Below are positions 18,676 to 28,259 of a DNA stretch of 64,000 nt, in pieces. The notes below the pieces were generated by a model, which made no database searches, had not been told where the DNA came from, and was given only the letters and a program-made list of their open reading frames with translations. Both the position numbers and the translations under genes were made by a program. Every line of letters starts with the position of its first letter. Position 1 is the first letter of the stretch. This stretch comes from Bacillus sp. Marseille-Q3570. GTDB taxonomy: Bacteria; Bacillota; Bacilli; Bacillales; Fictibacillaceae. The DNA lies in assembly GCF_946151055.1 (NCBI RefSeq), contig NZ_CAMGYZ010000020.1, forward strand, positions 1-64,000, given 5' to 3'.

Positions 18676-18716
18676 AAAAAAATGAGGTTGATATATAGAT
18701 ACCAACCTCAAAAAAT
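18676..18716 (-). terminator. terminator of ygaD (bidirectional)
   Basis: AAAAAATGAGGTTGATAT / ATACCAACCTCAAAAAA is a near-perfect stem with A/T tracts on both sides; it follows the ygaD stop codon. Confidence 0.9.
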
Positions 18717-18724
18717 ATTACAAT

Positions 18725-20482
18725 CTATTTTTCATCTAACGCTTGTACAGTAAACAAATTGTAATAACTACTTTTATTCGCCATTAATTTTTCATGTGAA
18801 CCGATTTCTGAAATAGCCCCATCTTCAATCACAACAATCCGGTCTGCATGTGTGATCGTAGCCAATCTGTGCGCTACGATGAAGGTAGTCCTGTCAGCAG
18901 CGAGGGTTTTCAGGGACTCCTGGATAAGCTGTTCACTCTCCAGGTCTAGCGCTGAAGTTGCTTCATCCAAGACGAGTAATGGTGGATTTTTCAAAAATAC
19001 TCTTGCAATCGCAAGTCGTTGTTTTTGACCACCTGAAAGTTTGACCCCGCGTTCACCGATTTTCGTGTCATACCCTTGCGGGAGCTTCATGATGAAGTCA
19101 TGGGCATTCGCAGCTTTAGCAGCACTGATCACCTTTTCATCTGAGGCATGAGGATCTCCCATTTTAATATTCATCCGGACGGATTCACTGAACAGGATAT
19201 TATCCTGAAGGACCATACCGATCTGGTTTCTCAGCGTACGGACTTGATAGTTGCGGATGTCTTCCCCATCCAGCAGTACTCTTCCGCTTGTCACATCATA
19301 AAATCTCGGTATCAAGCTGACTAAGGATGATTTACCACCACCACTCATTCCGACAAGGGCAATCGTTTCACCAGCTTTCACATCAAGTCGGATATCCTTC
19401 AATACCGGCTCCTCATCTTCATTATATTGGAAAGTAACCCGGTCGAATGATACATTCCCGTCAACATGCTTCAACTTTTTTGCCCCAGCTTTGTCTTCGA
19501 TGTCATAGGCTTCATCCATGAAATCAAAGACACGATCCATAGAGGCGATTGCTTGAGTTAAAGTAGTCGATGAGTTCACCAAACGTCGTAATGGGTTGTA
19601 AAGGCGATCCATGTAGGCAACGAACGCAACCATCGAACCTACAGTAATTTTTCCTGTGATCGCAAAATAACCAGCAACCCCGATGACAAGCATTGGAGCT
19701 ATATCAGTAATCGTATTGACAACGGCAAAAGTCCGTGCGTTCCAGGATGTGTGATCAAGTGCTCGGTTCAAAAAGTTCGAGTTACGGACATCGAACTGCT
19801 CATGCTCGTAGTCCTCAATAGCAAAACTTCTGATCACCGTCACCCCCTGGACACGTTCGTGAAGGTGTCCCTGAACCTCTGCCAGCGCCTGAGAACGATC
19901 TTTCGTGAGCCTCCTCAACCGACTGTAGAAATATTTGACAGATAAACCGTAAAGCGGCAGCAAGGAGATGGCAACGAGCGTCAGCCAGACATCCATGGTA
20001 CTCATGATTACAATAGCAATGACGATTGTGAACATATCAAGCCAAACATTCATCAACCCCGTAATGACGAAGGCTTTCGTCTGCTCGACATCATGGATGA
20101 CCCGCGAAATGATCTCGCCCACTTTCGTATTGGAATAGAATTTGAGGCTCAGGCGCTGAATGTGGCTGAACAAGCTATCGCGGATGTCATAAAGGATTTT
20201 GCTCGCAGTCCATTGCGCATAGTATTGACGGTAATACTCAATCGGCGGCCTTAATACGATAAAAACAAAAAAAGCGCCGCCCAACACCCAGGACAAGCGG
20301 GATAACTTCTCTTCAAAACTAATATCTGCATTGATCACGTCATCGACGACATATTTTAAAATCAACGGGATCAATAACGGGATTCCAAATTTGAATATCC
20401 CGATGAACACCGTCACAATGATCTGTTTCGTGTAAGGTCGTACAAACTTCATATATCGCTTTGTACTACTCGTCGGAATCAC
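18725..20482 (-). CDS. ygaD: ABC-type multidrug exporter YgaD
   Basis: 585-residue half-transporter: six-helix ABC membrane domain (about 15-310) then nucleotide-binding domain with Walker [10 protein letters not shown], signature [13 protein letters not shown], Walker [13 protein letters not shown]. Expected to work as a homodimeric drug or lipid exporter. The start is ambiguous: the frame can begin at GTG 20482, which touches a perfect GGAGGTGAT box, or at ATG 20452, 27 nt beyond it. Position beside ygaC matches B. subtilis ygaD. Confidence 0.92.
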   Translation of the reverse strand: MIPTSSTKRYMKFVRPYTKQIIVTVFIGIFKFGIPLLIPLILKYVVDDVINADISFEEKLSRLSWVLGGAFFVFIVLRPPIEYYRQYYAQWTASKILYDIRDSLFSHIQRLSLKFYSNTKVGEIISRVIHDVEQTKAFVITGLMNVWLDMFTIVIAIVIMSTMDVWLTLVAISLLPLYGLSVKYFYSRLRRLTKDRSQALAEVQGHLHERVQGVTVIRSFAIEDYEHEQFDVRNSNFLNRALDHTSWNARTFAVVNTITDIAPMLVIGVAGYFAITGKITVGSMVAFVAYMDRLYNPLRRLVNSSTTLTQAIASMDRVFDFMDEAYDIEDKAGAKKLKHVDGNVSFDRVTFQYNEDEEPVLKDIRLDVKAGETIALVGMSGGGKSSLVSLIPRFYDVTSGRVLLDGEDIRNYQVRTLRNQIGMVLQDNILFSESVRMNIKMGDPHASDEKVISAAKAANAHDFIMKLPQGYDTKIGERGVKLSGGQKQRLAIARVFLKNPPLLVLDEATSALDLESEQLIQESLKTLAADRTTFIVAHRLATITHADRIVVIEDGAISEIGSHEKLMANKSSYYNLFTVQALDEK

Positions 20483-20527
20483 CTCCAGCTGTTTTTTTCA
20501 GCAGCACTTGCTTCGTACATGTGGAGA

Positions 20528-20563
20528 AAGGAGCTGACCTGAATGGATGCGTCAGTCCCCTTC
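20528..20563 (-). terminator. terminator of ygaC
   Basis: Minus strand: GGGGACTGAC-gcatccattca-GGTCAGCTCC followed by TTT. Directly after the ygaC stop. Confidence 0.75.
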
Positions 20564-20565
20564 CT

Positions 20566-21093
20566 TTAACGGTATTCTAAGAATCGTTCATACCAACCTT
20601 CAACAAAATCAGGCTCAAAAGGGCCTTTCCGCTGGTTGATCATCGAACATAATTCATCCATGTTCCGTTTCAAAATTTCATTGATTTCTTTTGGATAGTC
20701 CATTTCCTTACGATGAAGAGCAAATTCATCCTCATCAAGAATGGTATAGGTCATATCTGGAAATACTTTAACATCCAAATCATAATCAATATACTTCAAG
20801 GCTTCTTCATCATACGTAAAAGGAGTTCCGAGATTACAGTAGTAATGGATTCCGTGTTCACGCAGCATTCCGATGACATTGAACCATTGGTCCGCGTTGA
20901 AATAGCAAATCGCAGGTTCCCTCGTCCGCCATTGTCTTCCATCAGACTCAGTGACTATGATACGGTCATTTCCGCCGATTACTACTGAGGAAGTTCCTTT
21001 AAGTACAATCGTTTCTTCCCACACACGGTGCAGCTGCCCATTATGTTTATAACTTTGAATTTGAATCGAACTTCCAGTGGTCGGAAAAGACAT
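20566..21093 (-). CDS. ygaC: YgaC-like DUF402 protein (nucleoside phosphatase fold)
   Basis: 175 residues of the DUF402/FomD-like barrel family. Diagnostic parts: [48 protein letters not shown] and the acidic metal-site segment [14 protein letters not shown] homologue in Staphylococcus is a nucleoside tri/diphosphate phosphatase (Ntdp); that activity is inferred. Neighbour of ygaD as in B. subtilis. Confidence 0.88.
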   Translation of the reverse strand: MSFPTTGSSIQIQSYKHNGQLHRVWEETIVLKGTSSVVIGGNDRIIVTESDGRQWRTREPAICYFNADQWFNVIGMLREHGIHYYCNLGTPFTYDEEALKYIDYDLDVKVFPDMTYTILDEDEFALHRKEMDYPKEINEILKRNMDELCSMINQRKGPFEPDFVEGWYERFLEYR

Positions 21094-21131
21094 ACAAAAC
21101 TCCTTCCTTGCATTTTATAACTCTTTTTAAT

Positions 21132-21459
21132 AAGGCTTTGTTAAATGACGATGTTGATTTTTCGATGAGTTGGATAGAAGCGAAATCCGTGATACTCATG
21201 TGGAAAGGCGTATCAAGCGGGTCCCCGCAGCGATCAAGGTTCTAGACTAACAACCATCAAAATCCTGCACATGCTGTTCCTAAGCGCAGAAAGACAATGA
21301 TGGGATCTAAGTCGTGGTGAACGTCGTAGCCTGTACATCCGGTAAAGTGAGTGAGGAAGCTTGCAGATATAGAGCTGGAGCATGGTATGATGTCTAGCTC
21401 AGCGACCAGTCACTTGGATCACTTCAGCATGAATTTCGCAAAAAGTATAACAAAGTCTT
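21132..21459. mobile_element. MITE-like element, ~328 bp, non-coding
   Basis: Bounded by 12-bp terminal inverted repeats AAGGCTTTGTTA (21132-21143) and TAACAAAGTCTT (21448-21459, one mismatch), and flanked by the direct repeat TTTTAATAAGG. No ORF inside. It contains CTAGCTCAGCGACCAGTCAC, a block shared with 49271-49309. Fills the 21094-21532 gap between ygaC and the SRAP gene. Confidence 0.6.
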
Positions 21460-21532
21460 TTAATAAGGCACGTTTAATTTTTCTCTTCCTATTATATCCT
21501 TTAATCCTATAAATGAAAATGAATGTGCATTC

Positions 21533-22207
21533 TCAGGGTGATACCTTTTCAATACACTCGGGAACGTCATTACGTGGTGAATTTACGATGGTCGGTACAT
21601 CATAAGCCGTCATTTTTGAAGCATCGAACGGTTTCATCATATCAACTAACGCATCAGTCTCTCCGTCCCATTGAAGCCATCTCGAATAGTCCTCTTTCGG
21701 TAAGATGACAGGCATCCGATTATGAATATCCGCCATCAGTTCATTGGGTTCTGTCGTCATGATCGTACATGTATGAACAAGTGTCCCCTTATCATCCTTC
21801 CACTTTTCCCATAATCCTGCAAAGGCAAAGGGAGTTTCATCCTTCATTTTTATGTATTTCGGTTGTTTCTGTTTTCCTTCTTTTTTCCATTCGAAAAATC
21901 CATCCGCCGGGATCAAGCATCTCCTTTTTTTGAAGGCATGCTTGAAACTTGGTTTTTCAGGTACTGTCTCAGCCCTGGCATTGATTAATTTGTGCCCGAT
22001 TGAAGGATCTTTCGCCCAGAAAGGAACCAATCCCCATTTTAAAAAACCTGCCCTCCGCTTATCACCATTTGATACAATGGCCAGGATCTCTTGCGATGGT
22101 GCGATATTGAATCTTGAAGGCAAATCAAACTCAGAGGCGAATTCGTCAATTTCAAACCAATCCATCAGTAGATCGATTTCAGCTGTCAACGTAAAGCGTC
22201 CACACAT
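21533..22207 (-). CDS. SRAP (HMCES/YedK) abasic-site protein
   Basis: 224 residues. Starts MCGRFTL, so removal of Met exposes the catalytic Cys2 that forms a stable thiazolidine link to abasic sites in single-stranded DNA. Other active-site parts are present: PSRFNIAPSQ, NARAETVPEKPSFK, CLIPADGFFEWKK and HNRMPVIL (His). Protects AP sites during replication. Related to B. subtilis YoqW; not part of the usual sspE neighbourhood. Confidence 0.95.
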   Translation of the reverse strand: MCGRFTLTAEIDLLMDWFEIDEFASEFDLPSRFNIAPSQEILAIVSNGDKRRAGFLKWGLVPFWAKDPSIGHKLINARAETVPEKPSFKHAFKKRRCLIPADGFFEWKKEGKQKQPKYIKMKDETPFAFAGLWEKWKDDKGTLVHTCTIMTTEPNELMADIHNRMPVILPKEDYSRWLQWDGETDALVDMMKPFDASKMTAYDVPTIVNSPRNDVPECIEKVSP

Positions 22208-22304
22208 TTATAGTTCCACCTTTCCTCATCAACAGTTTAGCCTGACTTGGTCGTTATTTAACCATGTTATAGAAATCTCATATTTTGACAAGTCTTTTGC
22301 TTTG

Positions 22305-22383
22305 TGAAAAAACTTGGAAAAGCCAAGCCTTTGGGGCGGGCTGAGCCAGAAGGCGCGCTTATATTGAATACATTCTTTACATG
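22305..22383 (+). repeat. ~89-bp MITE-like repeat, diverged copy
   Basis: AAAACTTGGAAAAGCCAAGCC ... GGCTGAGCC ... GCGCTTATATTGAATACATTCTTTACATG follows the family consensus but the 3' AAGAAAGTAT palindrome is eroded. Confidence 0.75.
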
Positions 22384-22555
22384 TTGAAAACGCAATTGAT
22401 CAAATGTGTCTGAGCCTCTGCGAATTCTACTTTTTGAGAGAAAATCGTGATTTTCAAGCAAAATGTTGTGTTGGAGTCACGTTTCTCGTTAAGAAAGTGA
22501 ATTCTGCAGAGTAAATTTTTGCTGAATTGAGCAATTGAGCACAGTTTGAGGAATT

Positions 22556-22640
22556 TCACCTCTATCTTGCGTAATCCCACGCCTATCTTGCGTAATTCTA
22601 CCCCTACCTTGCGTAATTCCACCCCTTTCTTGCGCAATTC
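22556..22640. repeat. 21-bp-period tandem repeats (4 units, CTTGCGTAATTCCACCCC)
   Basis: CTTGCG starts at 22566, 22587, 22608 and 22629: exactly 21 bp apart. Unit sequence CCACCCCTATCTTGCGTAATT with scattered mismatches. It lies downstream of the sspE terminator and upstream of the SRAP gene. No gene is seen in the remaining 22384-22776 sequence. Confidence 0.9.
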
Positions 22641-22744
22641 GGTACTTTAGATCTATTAGGCGAAGTCTTTGCCATTCGTTCCTCGAAAAAGCAATTGCTT
22701 TTCCTAAGTGCGGTATATTGCTTTCGAAGCCCCAGCTTGTGCCC

Positions 22745-22772
22745 AAGAAAGTATTGATACTTTCTTCAAATG
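22745..22772 (+). repeat. 3' fragment of the ~89-bp MITE-like repeat
   Basis: AAGAAAGTATTGATACTTTC plus TTCAAATG equals the last ~28 bp of the family; the rest is missing. Confidence 0.75.
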
Positions 22773-22776
22773 TAAA

Positions 22777-22811
22777 AGGAAAAGCACCCCCGGCTATTGC
22801 CGAGGATGCTT
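22777..22811 (-). terminator. terminator of sspE
   Basis: Minus strand: AAAGCATCCTCGG-caatag-CCGGGGGTGCTTTT stem-loop with T-rich tail, 13 nt after the sspE stop. Confidence 0.9.
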
Positions 22812-22823
22812 TGTGGAAGGTAA

Positions 22824-23165
22824 CTATTTGTTACGCTGTTGTTGCTGCTGTTGAGCTTTTTGTTGAGCTTGCTGGTTTTGACGACGCACTTCTTGAGCGT
22901 TAGTCATTTCACTGCCGAATTCAGCATTGTATTGACCAGCTTGTTGTTGACCAGCTTGCTGTTGCCCAGCTTTTTGTTGAGCTTTTTGTTGAGCTTGCTG
23001 GTTTTGACGACGTACTTCTTGAGCGTTAGTCATTTCGCTGCCGAATTCAGCAGAGTATTGACCAGCTTGTTGTTGACCAGCTTGCTGTTGAGCGTTTTGT
23101 TGTTTCACATGCTGAATGTTTGTTCCAGCTTGTGTTTGTTGTCCTGGCTTTTGTTGTTTTGCCAT
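22824..23165 (-). CDS. sspE: gamma-type small acid-soluble spore protein
   Basis: 113 residues, Gln/Ala-rich, with two near-identical ~35-residue repeats (each with QYxAEFGSEMTNAQEVRRQNQQ), the hallmark of gamma-type SASP. It is a spore-core amino-acid store that is degraded by Gpr protease at germination; the Gpr-type site is in EFGSEMT. Start at ATG 23165 with GGAGGTGA 5 nt upstream. Expected to be sigma-G dependent, but I could not identify the promoter with confidence. Confidence 0.95.
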   Translation of the reverse strand: MAKQQKPGQQTQAGTNIQHVKQQNAQQQAGQQQAGQYSAEFGSEMTNAQEVRRQNQQAQQKAQQKAGQQQAGQQQAGQYNAEFGSEMTNAQEVRRQNQQAQQKAQQQQQQRNK

Positions 23166-23328
23166 GAGTCTCACCTCCACATGAGTTAATTTAACCATCA
23201 GGAAGGTGTGTTATCCGACAAATTGAGATGTACCATTTACCATACATAATCCTTGATTTGAAGGATAGATTAAATTCAATATGTACAGGGTAAAAGTAAA
23301 CTAAAGCCAAGAACAAGGAGGTAACACC

Positions 23329-23553
23329 ATGTATGTAGGTAGAGACATGACGGAATTATCAACGCTCTCGACGGAAGATTGGACTGACAAAGAATTGGCG
23401 TTCTTCCATCATTCATTGCAGCAAATGACTCCTTATTTGAATAGTGAAGGAACATCTATTCATCAAGATATCATTGAAGAAATCGAAAAACGGGGCGGCT
23501 TGCACCGGGATGAAGCGGATTGGAGTCACGGCACACGTCCGAATTATGAATAA
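23329..23553 (+). CDS. yfhS: YfhS-like small protein
   Basis: 74 residues, soluble, acidic; starts after an ideal AAGGAGGTAAC box. Length and position (between sspE and mutY) fit B. subtilis YfhS, a small protein connected to sporulation; I infer the identity mostly from context. Visible features: MYVGRDMTELSTLS, a His-rich FFHHSLQQM segment and IEEIEKRGGL. Confidence 0.7.
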   Translation: MYVGRDMTELSTLSTEDWTDKELAFFHHSLQQMTPYLNSEGTSIHQDIIEEIEKRGGLHRDEADWSHGTRPNYE

Positions 23554-23561
23554 ACGATTGG

Positions 23562-23651
23562 TAAAGAAAACTTGGCTCAGCCAAGCCTTGGCGTTGGCTG
23601 AGCCTTAGTTGCGCTTATACTGAAGAAAGTATTTGATACTTTCTTTAAGTG
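23562..23651 (+). repeat. ~89-bp MITE-like repeat, full copy
   Basis: TAAAGAAAACTTGGCTCAGCC ... GGCTGAGCCTTAGTTGCGCTTATACTG, then the AAGAAAGTAT / ATACTTTCTT palindrome and TTAAGTG. Starts 8 bp after the yfhS stop. Confidence 0.88.
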
Positions 23652-23653
23652 TT

Positions 23654-23691
23654 AAAACAGCTGGAAGCCACTTGGGGCTCCAGCTGTTTGC
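23654..23691. terminator. bidirectional terminator between yfhS and SDR gene
   Basis: AAACAGCTGGAAGCC-actt-GGGGCTCCAGCTGTTT. The two flanking genes are convergent. Confidence 0.8.
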
Positions 23692-23743
23692 ATGTATACG
23701 ACCGAAATAGGGCTTGTTACGGTCGAACCCAAGCATCTAACCC

Positions 23744-24502
23744 TCAGCTGTTGGAGTACGATTGCCCTCCATCCACGTTAAGAGTCGCCCCTACGACCCA
23801 GCTTGCACGATCTGATGCTAAAAATGTGACGACATCTGCGATTTCCTCTGCTTTTCCAAAGCGTCCGCCTGGAATTTCATCTTCTACAAATTGCTTGATT
23901 TTCTCAGGATTTTCATCCAGTCTTTTTTGCCAATTTCCAGTTGGATGCAGGATTGCTCCAGGCGCAACGCCATTTACCCTGATTCCATAGCTGATCGCTT
24001 CATCAGCTAATGCTTTCGTGAAGCTGATCATTGCCGCTTTCGAACTGTTATAGGTCGTTTTGCCGCCGGATTCACGTCCGTAGATGCTTGAAATATTAAT
24101 GATCGAGCCTTGCTTATGTTCCTTCATCTTCTGCACAGCAAGTTTACTGAAATGGACTGCTGAATGGAAGTTCAACTCCATCGCATCACGAAACTGTTCC
24201 ACGCTTGTTTCTTCAATGCTGCCGCCGTTACTGCCACCTGCATTGTTCACTAAAATATCGATGCTTCCATGCTCAGCAATGAATTGATCAAAGATTTCTT
24301 CTCGGAGCTTCTCTTCGGTCAAATCTCCCTGGTAAATCGAAATCCCATCGTGTTGCTGCTTCATTTTTTCAAGATCTTCTTCACCTCTTGCACAAATTCC
24401 AACATGTACGCCTTCTGCCAGCAATCCTTCAGCAATCGCTTTTCCAATGCCTTTCGAGCCTCCTGTTACGAGCGCTGTTTTGTTCTTAAGATGCAAATCC
24501 AA
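23744..24502 (-). CDS. short-chain dehydrogenase/reductase (classical SDR)
   Basis: 252 residues. Cofactor motif TGGSKGIGKAIAEG, NNAG, catalytic Ser in NISSIYG and YNSSK (Tyr/Lys), C-terminal NVDGG, as in FabG and glucose-1-dehydrogenase-like enzymes. Substrate is unknown. Starts at TTG 24502 (GGAGA 7 nt upstream); mutY ends 3 bp before it, so they are probably co-transcribed. In B. subtilis an SDR (yfhR) occupies a similar place next to mutY; I do not claim it is FabL, whose sequence differs. Confidence 0.9.
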   Translation of the reverse strand: MDLHLKNKTALVTGGSKGIGKAIAEGLLAEGVHVGICARGEEDLEKMKQQHDGISIYQGDLTEEKLREEIFDQFIAEHGSIDILVNNAGGSNGGSIEETSVEQFRDAMELNFHSAVHFSKLAVQKMKEHKQGSIINISSIYGRESGGKTTYNSSKAAMISFTKALADEAISYGIRVNGVAPGAILHPTGNWQKRLDENPEKIKQFVEDEIPGGRFGKAEEIADVVTFLASDRASWVVGATLNVDGGQSYSNS

Positions 24503-24505
24503 ACT

Positions 24506-25603
24506 TCATTCTCCTTTCCATAAGGCTGCGATTTTTTGATGTGGTACAGGTAAAGGATATGACTCCAACTGTTTTTTTGAAACGAGCTTAGCTTTCTCTA
24601 TAGGTTCGTTTGCCGTAAACGATCCAGAATAAACCGTGATATTCCAGGTCAGATGCGAAAAGATATGCCGAAAGCTGAGCAATTGGTCGTTTAAATTGGC
24701 TTGAATAGGGTATTTTTCTTCTAAGTGACCTTTGATTTGATCTTTTTGTGGAAGATCATTTCCGCTCACTGTCTCATGATTAGGAAACTGCCATAAATTT
24801 GCAAGCAAACCGGTAGCTGGCCTTTTTTCAATGATCGTTTCACCTTGCTCATTTTCAAGCAATGCGACAGCGATCGATAAGGTTTTGTTTTTGAGTTTTT
24901 TCTTTTTGACAGGCAGTTCGTCCTGAAGTCCTTCATCAAACGCTTTACAATGCGATTGGACCGGACAGAGCAGGCATGTCGGATTTTTAGGGGTACAAAT
25001 GGTTGCACCCAATTCCATCAGACCTTGATTGAAATGAGATGGTTTTTCTTCAGAAATGAGGATCCGCACAGCTTCTTCAAAGATTTTCCGAGTCTGAGGC
25101 TTTGCGATGTCCTCATCAATCAATAAAATTCTTGAAAGGACTCGCATGACATTGCCGTCGACCGCCGGTTCCGGCAGACCGAACGCAATGCTCGCGATTG
25201 CTCCTGCTGTATAAGGACCGACACCTTTTAATGACAGGATGTCTTTCGGGCGATCTGGTACGATTCCTTGATATTTTTCTTCGACTTCACGGACGGCAGC
25301 TTGAAGATTTCTGGCACGGGAGTAGTAACCTAGACCTTCCCATGCCTTCAGCACCTTTTCTTCATCTGCATTCGCAAGTGCCGTGACAGTCGGAAACAAT
25401 TCCATGAAACGTTCAAAATAAGGGATCACCGTATCGACTCGGGTTTGCTGAAGCATGATTTCAGACACCCAGATTTTATAAGGATCCCGTTCCCTCCTCC
25501 ATGGTAAGTCTCTGCAATCAGATTCATACCAGGAGAGCAAATCGGATTGGAAGGCTTCTATCTCTATTTTAAAATCAATTTCGTCTTTCAAATTTATAGG
25601 CAA
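24506..25603 (-). CDS. mutY: adenine DNA glycosylase MutY
   Basis: 365 residues. Helix-hairpin-helix [14 protein letters not shown], catalytic Asp in [12 protein letters not shown], catalytic Glu in [12 protein letters not shown], the 4Fe-4S loop C-x6-C-x2-C-x5-C ([17 protein letters not shown]) and a C-terminal Nudix-like domain that reads 8-oxoG. Removes A opposite 8-oxoguanine. TTG start 7 nt after GGAGG. Confidence 0.96.
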   Translation of the reverse strand: MPINLKDEIDFKIEIEAFQSDLLSWYESDCRDLPWRRERDPYKIWVSEIMLQQTRVDTVIPYFERFMELFPTVTALANADEEKVLKAWEGLGYYSRARNLQAAVREVEEKYQGIVPDRPKDILSLKGVGPYTAGAIASIAFGLPEPAVDGNVMRVLSRILLIDEDIAKPQTRKIFEEAVRILISEEKPSHFNQGLMELGATICTPKNPTCLLCPVQSHCKAFDEGLQDELPVKKKKLKNKTLSIAVALLENEQGETIIEKRPATGLLANLWQFPNHETVSGNDLPQKDQIKGHLEEKYPIQANLNDQLLSFRHIFSHLTWNITVYSGSFTANEPIEKAKLVSKKQLESYPLPVPHQKIAALWKGE

Positions 25604-25803
25604 CTTTAATCCTCCATCGCGATAGTATATTGAGAATATGAGGCAATAATGCTGTCTCGTCCTAAACTATACTATAAAGTACTGAGAATGATAAAATGAT
25701 TAACAAAAACCTGAACCAATCGAACTTGATTTTTTGGATACACTATGAATAGACCGAATCTGAATGTGAAATCGTTTTTTTCTGAGGAGGCTTCATCAAT
25801 AGA

Positions 25804-26787
25804 ATGGATACAGGTACACATATCGTAATGGGTATCGCAATAGGTGGACTCGCTACCCTGGATCCGGTCATTGCACAGGATCCTCTAACGACACAGACCG
25901 TTTTAATCGGGACGATCATAGGTTCCAATGCTCCCGATTTCGATACCGTATTAAAACTAAAAAATAATGCCGTCTATTTGCGTAACCACCGTGGTATTAC
26001 ACATTCGATCCCGGCGGTAGTTCTCTGGCCTCTCTTGATTGTAGGATGTTTGGAATTGTTTTTCCCTGGAGCGAATATGCTGCACGTCTGGTTATGGACC
26101 TTCTTATCCGTATTTCTGCATGTGTTCGTCGACATTTTCAATGCATATGGCACCCAGGCAATGCATCCCTTTTCAAAAAAGTGGATTGCACATGGGATGA
26201 TCAATATATTTGACCCGTTCATATTCGCTGCTCATATTCTTGGTTTCATCCTTTGGTACCAGGGATTCCACCCGGGCTATACATTTTTGACGATTTATAT
26301 CGTGCTGTTCGGTTATTATATTTGGCGTTACCTTTCAAAAAGGCAGACGATAAAGATGGTCAAAGAGGAAGTGCCGGATGCTACAAAAGTAATCGTGTGT
26401 CCGACTATGCGCTGGGGGCAAAAGCATGTCGCAGTCATGAGCCCCGGTCAATTCCATGTCATTGAAGTGAAAAATGACAAGCTGACGATCCACGACGTCT
26501 ATGACCGAAAACCAGTTCCGAAAAATCCGATTTTGGACGAAGCCGTCAAAGACTCAAACCTTGCTGCCTTTTTATCCTTTTCTCCTGTTTATCGTTGGGA
26601 AGTTGAAGAAGAGGATGATGGATATGAAGTACGGTTCATCGATTTAAGATATCGTTCCAAAGGGCACTATCCATTCGTCGCTGTCGTGAAATTGGATGAA
26701 GAACTTAACATCACCAGTTCTTTCACAGGCTGGGTTTACAGCGAAAAAACATTACGGCGCAAATTGGATGTCGCAACAACAAATTAA
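25804..26787 (+). CDS. yfhP: YfhP-like membrane metal-dependent hydrolase
   Basis: 327 residues of the YdjM/LexA-binding inner-membrane hydrolase family. N-terminal MDTGTHIVMGIAIGG, metal-site residues in SNAPDFDT and NHRGITHSIP, about four membrane helices to residue ~180, then a soluble C-terminal beta-rich part. Matches YfhP beside mutY in B. subtilis. GGAGG is 13 nt before the ATG, rather long spacing. Confidence 0.88.
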   Translation: MDTGTHIVMGIAIGGLATLDPVIAQDPLTTQTVLIGTIIGSNAPDFDTVLKLKNNAVYLRNHRGITHSIPAVVLWPLLIVGCLELFFPGANMLHVWLWTFLSVFLHVFVDIFNAYGTQAMHPFSKKWIAHGMINIFDPFIFAAHILGFILWYQGFHPGYTFLTIYIVLFGYYIWRYLSKRQTIKMVKEEVPDATKVIVCPTMRWGQKHVAVMSPGQFHVIEVKNDKLTIHDVYDRKPVPKNPILDEAVKDSNLAAFLSFSPVYRWEVEEEDDGYEVRFIDLRYRSKGHYPFVAVVKLDEELNITSSFTGWVYSEKTLRRKLDVATTN

Positions 26788-26802
26788 AAAGAAAACCTTA
26801 AA

Positions 26803-26842
26803 GGCTGGTCCGGACGTTTCTCTTGTCTGGATCAGCCTTTTG
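26803..26842 (+). terminator. terminator of yfhP
   Basis: AAAGGCTGGTCCGGAC / TGTCTGGATCAGCCTTT stem with short T tail. Confidence 0.85.
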
Positions 26843-26865
26843 TAAGTCTCTGTTGATTTTCGTAA

Positions 26866-27001
26866 ATCACCGATAAATTCTGATTTTGCACCGATAACTC
26901 TCATATTTGCACCGATAAAATCAAAACTTGCACCGATATCTCTCATATTTGCACCGATAAAATCAAAACTTGCACCGATAAAATCAAAACTTGCACCGAT
27001 A
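26866..27001. repeat. 21-bp-period tandem repeats (7 units, TTGCACCGATAAAATCAAAAC)
   Basis: CACCGAT begins at 26868, 26889, 26910, 26931, 26952, 26973 and 26994: seven units at exactly 21 bp. The same unit recurs three times at 53638-53686. It lies between the convergent yfhP and yfhJ genes. Confidence 0.93.
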
Positions 27002-27010
27002 TCACCGTGT

Positions 27011-27271
27011 TCAATGCTTCGGACCTTTCAACAAGTGCTGGAATTTAGGATTCGCGCTGAAGTACTCGTGGAGTTTATCGCCGAAACGCATGATCCACTC
27101 GCGAACGATCCGTTCCGTCACAGCTTGACCTTTGTAGCTGCGCCCCGCACGCGCGCGTGTCGCTTCGAAATCTTCCCATAACGCTTCCACCCAGCTTCGT
27201 GCTTCTTCATACGTCAAATTTGAATTCTTTTTCCTTAATTCTTCAGCTAAGTCATGAAAGGTATCTTCCAT
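27011..27271 (-). CDS. yfhJ: YfhJ-like WVELL-type protein
   Basis: About 86 residues. Contains SWVEALWEDFEATRARAGRSY, the core of the WVELL family to which B. subtilis YfhJ belongs. Soluble, helical, no known activity. Start at ATG 27271: GAGGAG is 6 nt upstream, while the ATG at 27277 touches the box. Divergent from sspK. Confidence 0.8.
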   Translation of the reverse strand: MEDTFHDLAEELRKKNSNLTYEEARSWVEALWEDFEATRARAGRSYKGQAVTERIVREWIMRFGDKLHEYFSANPKFQHLLKGPKH

Positions 27272-27365
27272 TGTCATCTCCTCGCTCCCATGTAAATAAT
27301 TCCCCGACATATTGGCAGACCGTTCATCCAATACTAAATATATCGTTTAGAAAGGAGTGTTACCA

Positions 27366-27509
27366 ATGCGCAATAAAGCAAAAAACTTTCCTCATACCAT
27401 GTCTCCTGACGGCGAAGCCCGTGCTAAGGATGAATATGCGTCTAAACGAACTGACGGTAAGACCCAGACTCAACCGCAAGAACGGATGAGTCAATCTAAC
27501 CGTTCCTAA
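27366..27509 (+). CDS. sspK: small acid-soluble spore protein SspK
   Basis: 47 residues: MRNKAKNFPHTM ... EARAKDEYASKRTDG ... PQERMSQSNRS, closely resembling B. subtilis SspK (RNKxKxFP, KDxYASKRxDG, QERM). Minor forespore protein. AAAGGAGTG precedes the ATG. Too short to be called by length alone, but the sequence match and context are clear. Confidence 0.9.
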   Translation: MRNKAKNFPHTMSPDGEARAKDEYASKRTDGKTQTQPQERMSQSNRS

Positions 27510-27542
27510 AGCTAGAGCTACCTTATGAGGAGGTGTCAACTC

Positions 27543-27701
27543 ATGGCAAAAGACAACCGCGACAGGCTGCACCCTGCCTATGAAGATCCTTTTCAATCAC
27601 CTCGAGCCAACCCTAAGCATTCGTTCCACCAGGTTAATGGTGAAACGGAACGAAGCTTGCATAACCATGTTTTGAAAGTTGAAACACGTAAGCGTTCCTA
27701 G
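27543..27701 (+). CDS. YpzG-like small protein
   Basis: 52 residues; GAGGAGGT ribosome-binding site 8 nt before the ATG. Contains NPKHSFHQVNGET and ends VETRKRS, which I recognise as the YpzG-type small protein of Bacillus. Lies 33 bp after sspK on the same strand, so probably co-expressed in the forespore. Function unknown. Confidence 0.75.
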   Translation: MAKDNRDRLHPAYEDPFQSPRANPKHSFHQVNGETERSLHNHVLKVETRKRS

Positions 27702-27716
27702 ATAGGTGCTTATTTA

Positions 27717-27777
27717 AAGGCTCTGACTCAGCGGACAATGTCGGTTACCTGAAAACCAACACCATGAGTCATCCTTT
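27717..27777 (+). terminator. likely terminator of sspK/ypzG-like unit
   Basis: AAGGCTCTGACTCA ... TGAGTCATCCTTTTTTATTTT pairs over a longer loop and ends in a T-run. Confidence 0.6.
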
Positions 27778-27845
27778 TTTATTTTGGCTCTTTTCCAAAA
27801 GATTGTTGCATTTGAGTCATTTTAAAAAAGCCACCTTATGCAAGT

Positions 27846-28126
27846 TGATTGGAGAGCAAGGTGCGAGACTCCTCGAAAATGAAAATCGCATTTTCTTCGT
27901 GCGATGGCACGCTGCCGAAGCTTTCCTTGTCCTGCGGGATCAGGGTGCCTACTACCTGATCTCCTCGCAAGGCATGCGACGAGGAAGCTCGCTTCGACAG
28001 GACTTTCTTGTAGACGCAGGAGCACAAATGCTTCCTTGAAAAGGAGACTCCTGAGGTGGCAAGGCGACGAGCAGGCTCACCTCACGCCCCGCGGAAAGCG
28101 AGCATCCTGGAGCGGAAATCAGCGAC
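27846..28126. repeat. Bacillaceae-type dispersed GC-rich element, ~280 bp
   Basis: Begins GATTGGAGAGCAAGGTGCGAGACTCCTCG and ends CCCCGCGGAAAGCGAGCATCC plus TGGAGCGGAAATCAGCGA. I recognise this as the intergenic element common in many Bacillaceae genomes. GC-rich, highly structured, no protein. It abuts a copy of the ~89-bp repeat. It occupies most of the yfhH side of the 27702-28259 gap. Confidence 0.75.
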
Positions 28127-28129
28127 TTA

Positions 28130-28218
28130 TAAAGAAAACTTGCCGAGACCAAGCCTTTTGTAGGTCGAGCCTTAGTTGCCCTTATACTGAAGAAAGTATT
28201 TTATACTTTCTTTAAGTG
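28130..28218 (+). repeat. ~89-bp MITE-like repeat, full copy
   Basis: TAAAGAAAACTTGCCGAGACC ... CTTAGTTGCCCTTATACTG, then AAGAAAGTATTTTATACTTTC and TTTAAGTG. Directly follows the GC-rich element. Confidence 0.88.
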
Positions 28219-28259
28219 CAAGAGCAACAATGTTTGCGAAAAAACCTTTGTTTTAAGCC

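Noticed and set aside
22839-23189. Hydrophobic ORF rich in Leu/Ser on the plus strand
   Set aside because: Antisense of the sspE gene; Gln/Ala codons read backwards give Leu/Ser. No start signals.
27865-28052. Insertion flanked by 9-bp direct repeat GAGACTCCT
   Set aside because: The enclosed sequence is part of the usual Bacillaceae element; the duplication is internal to it.
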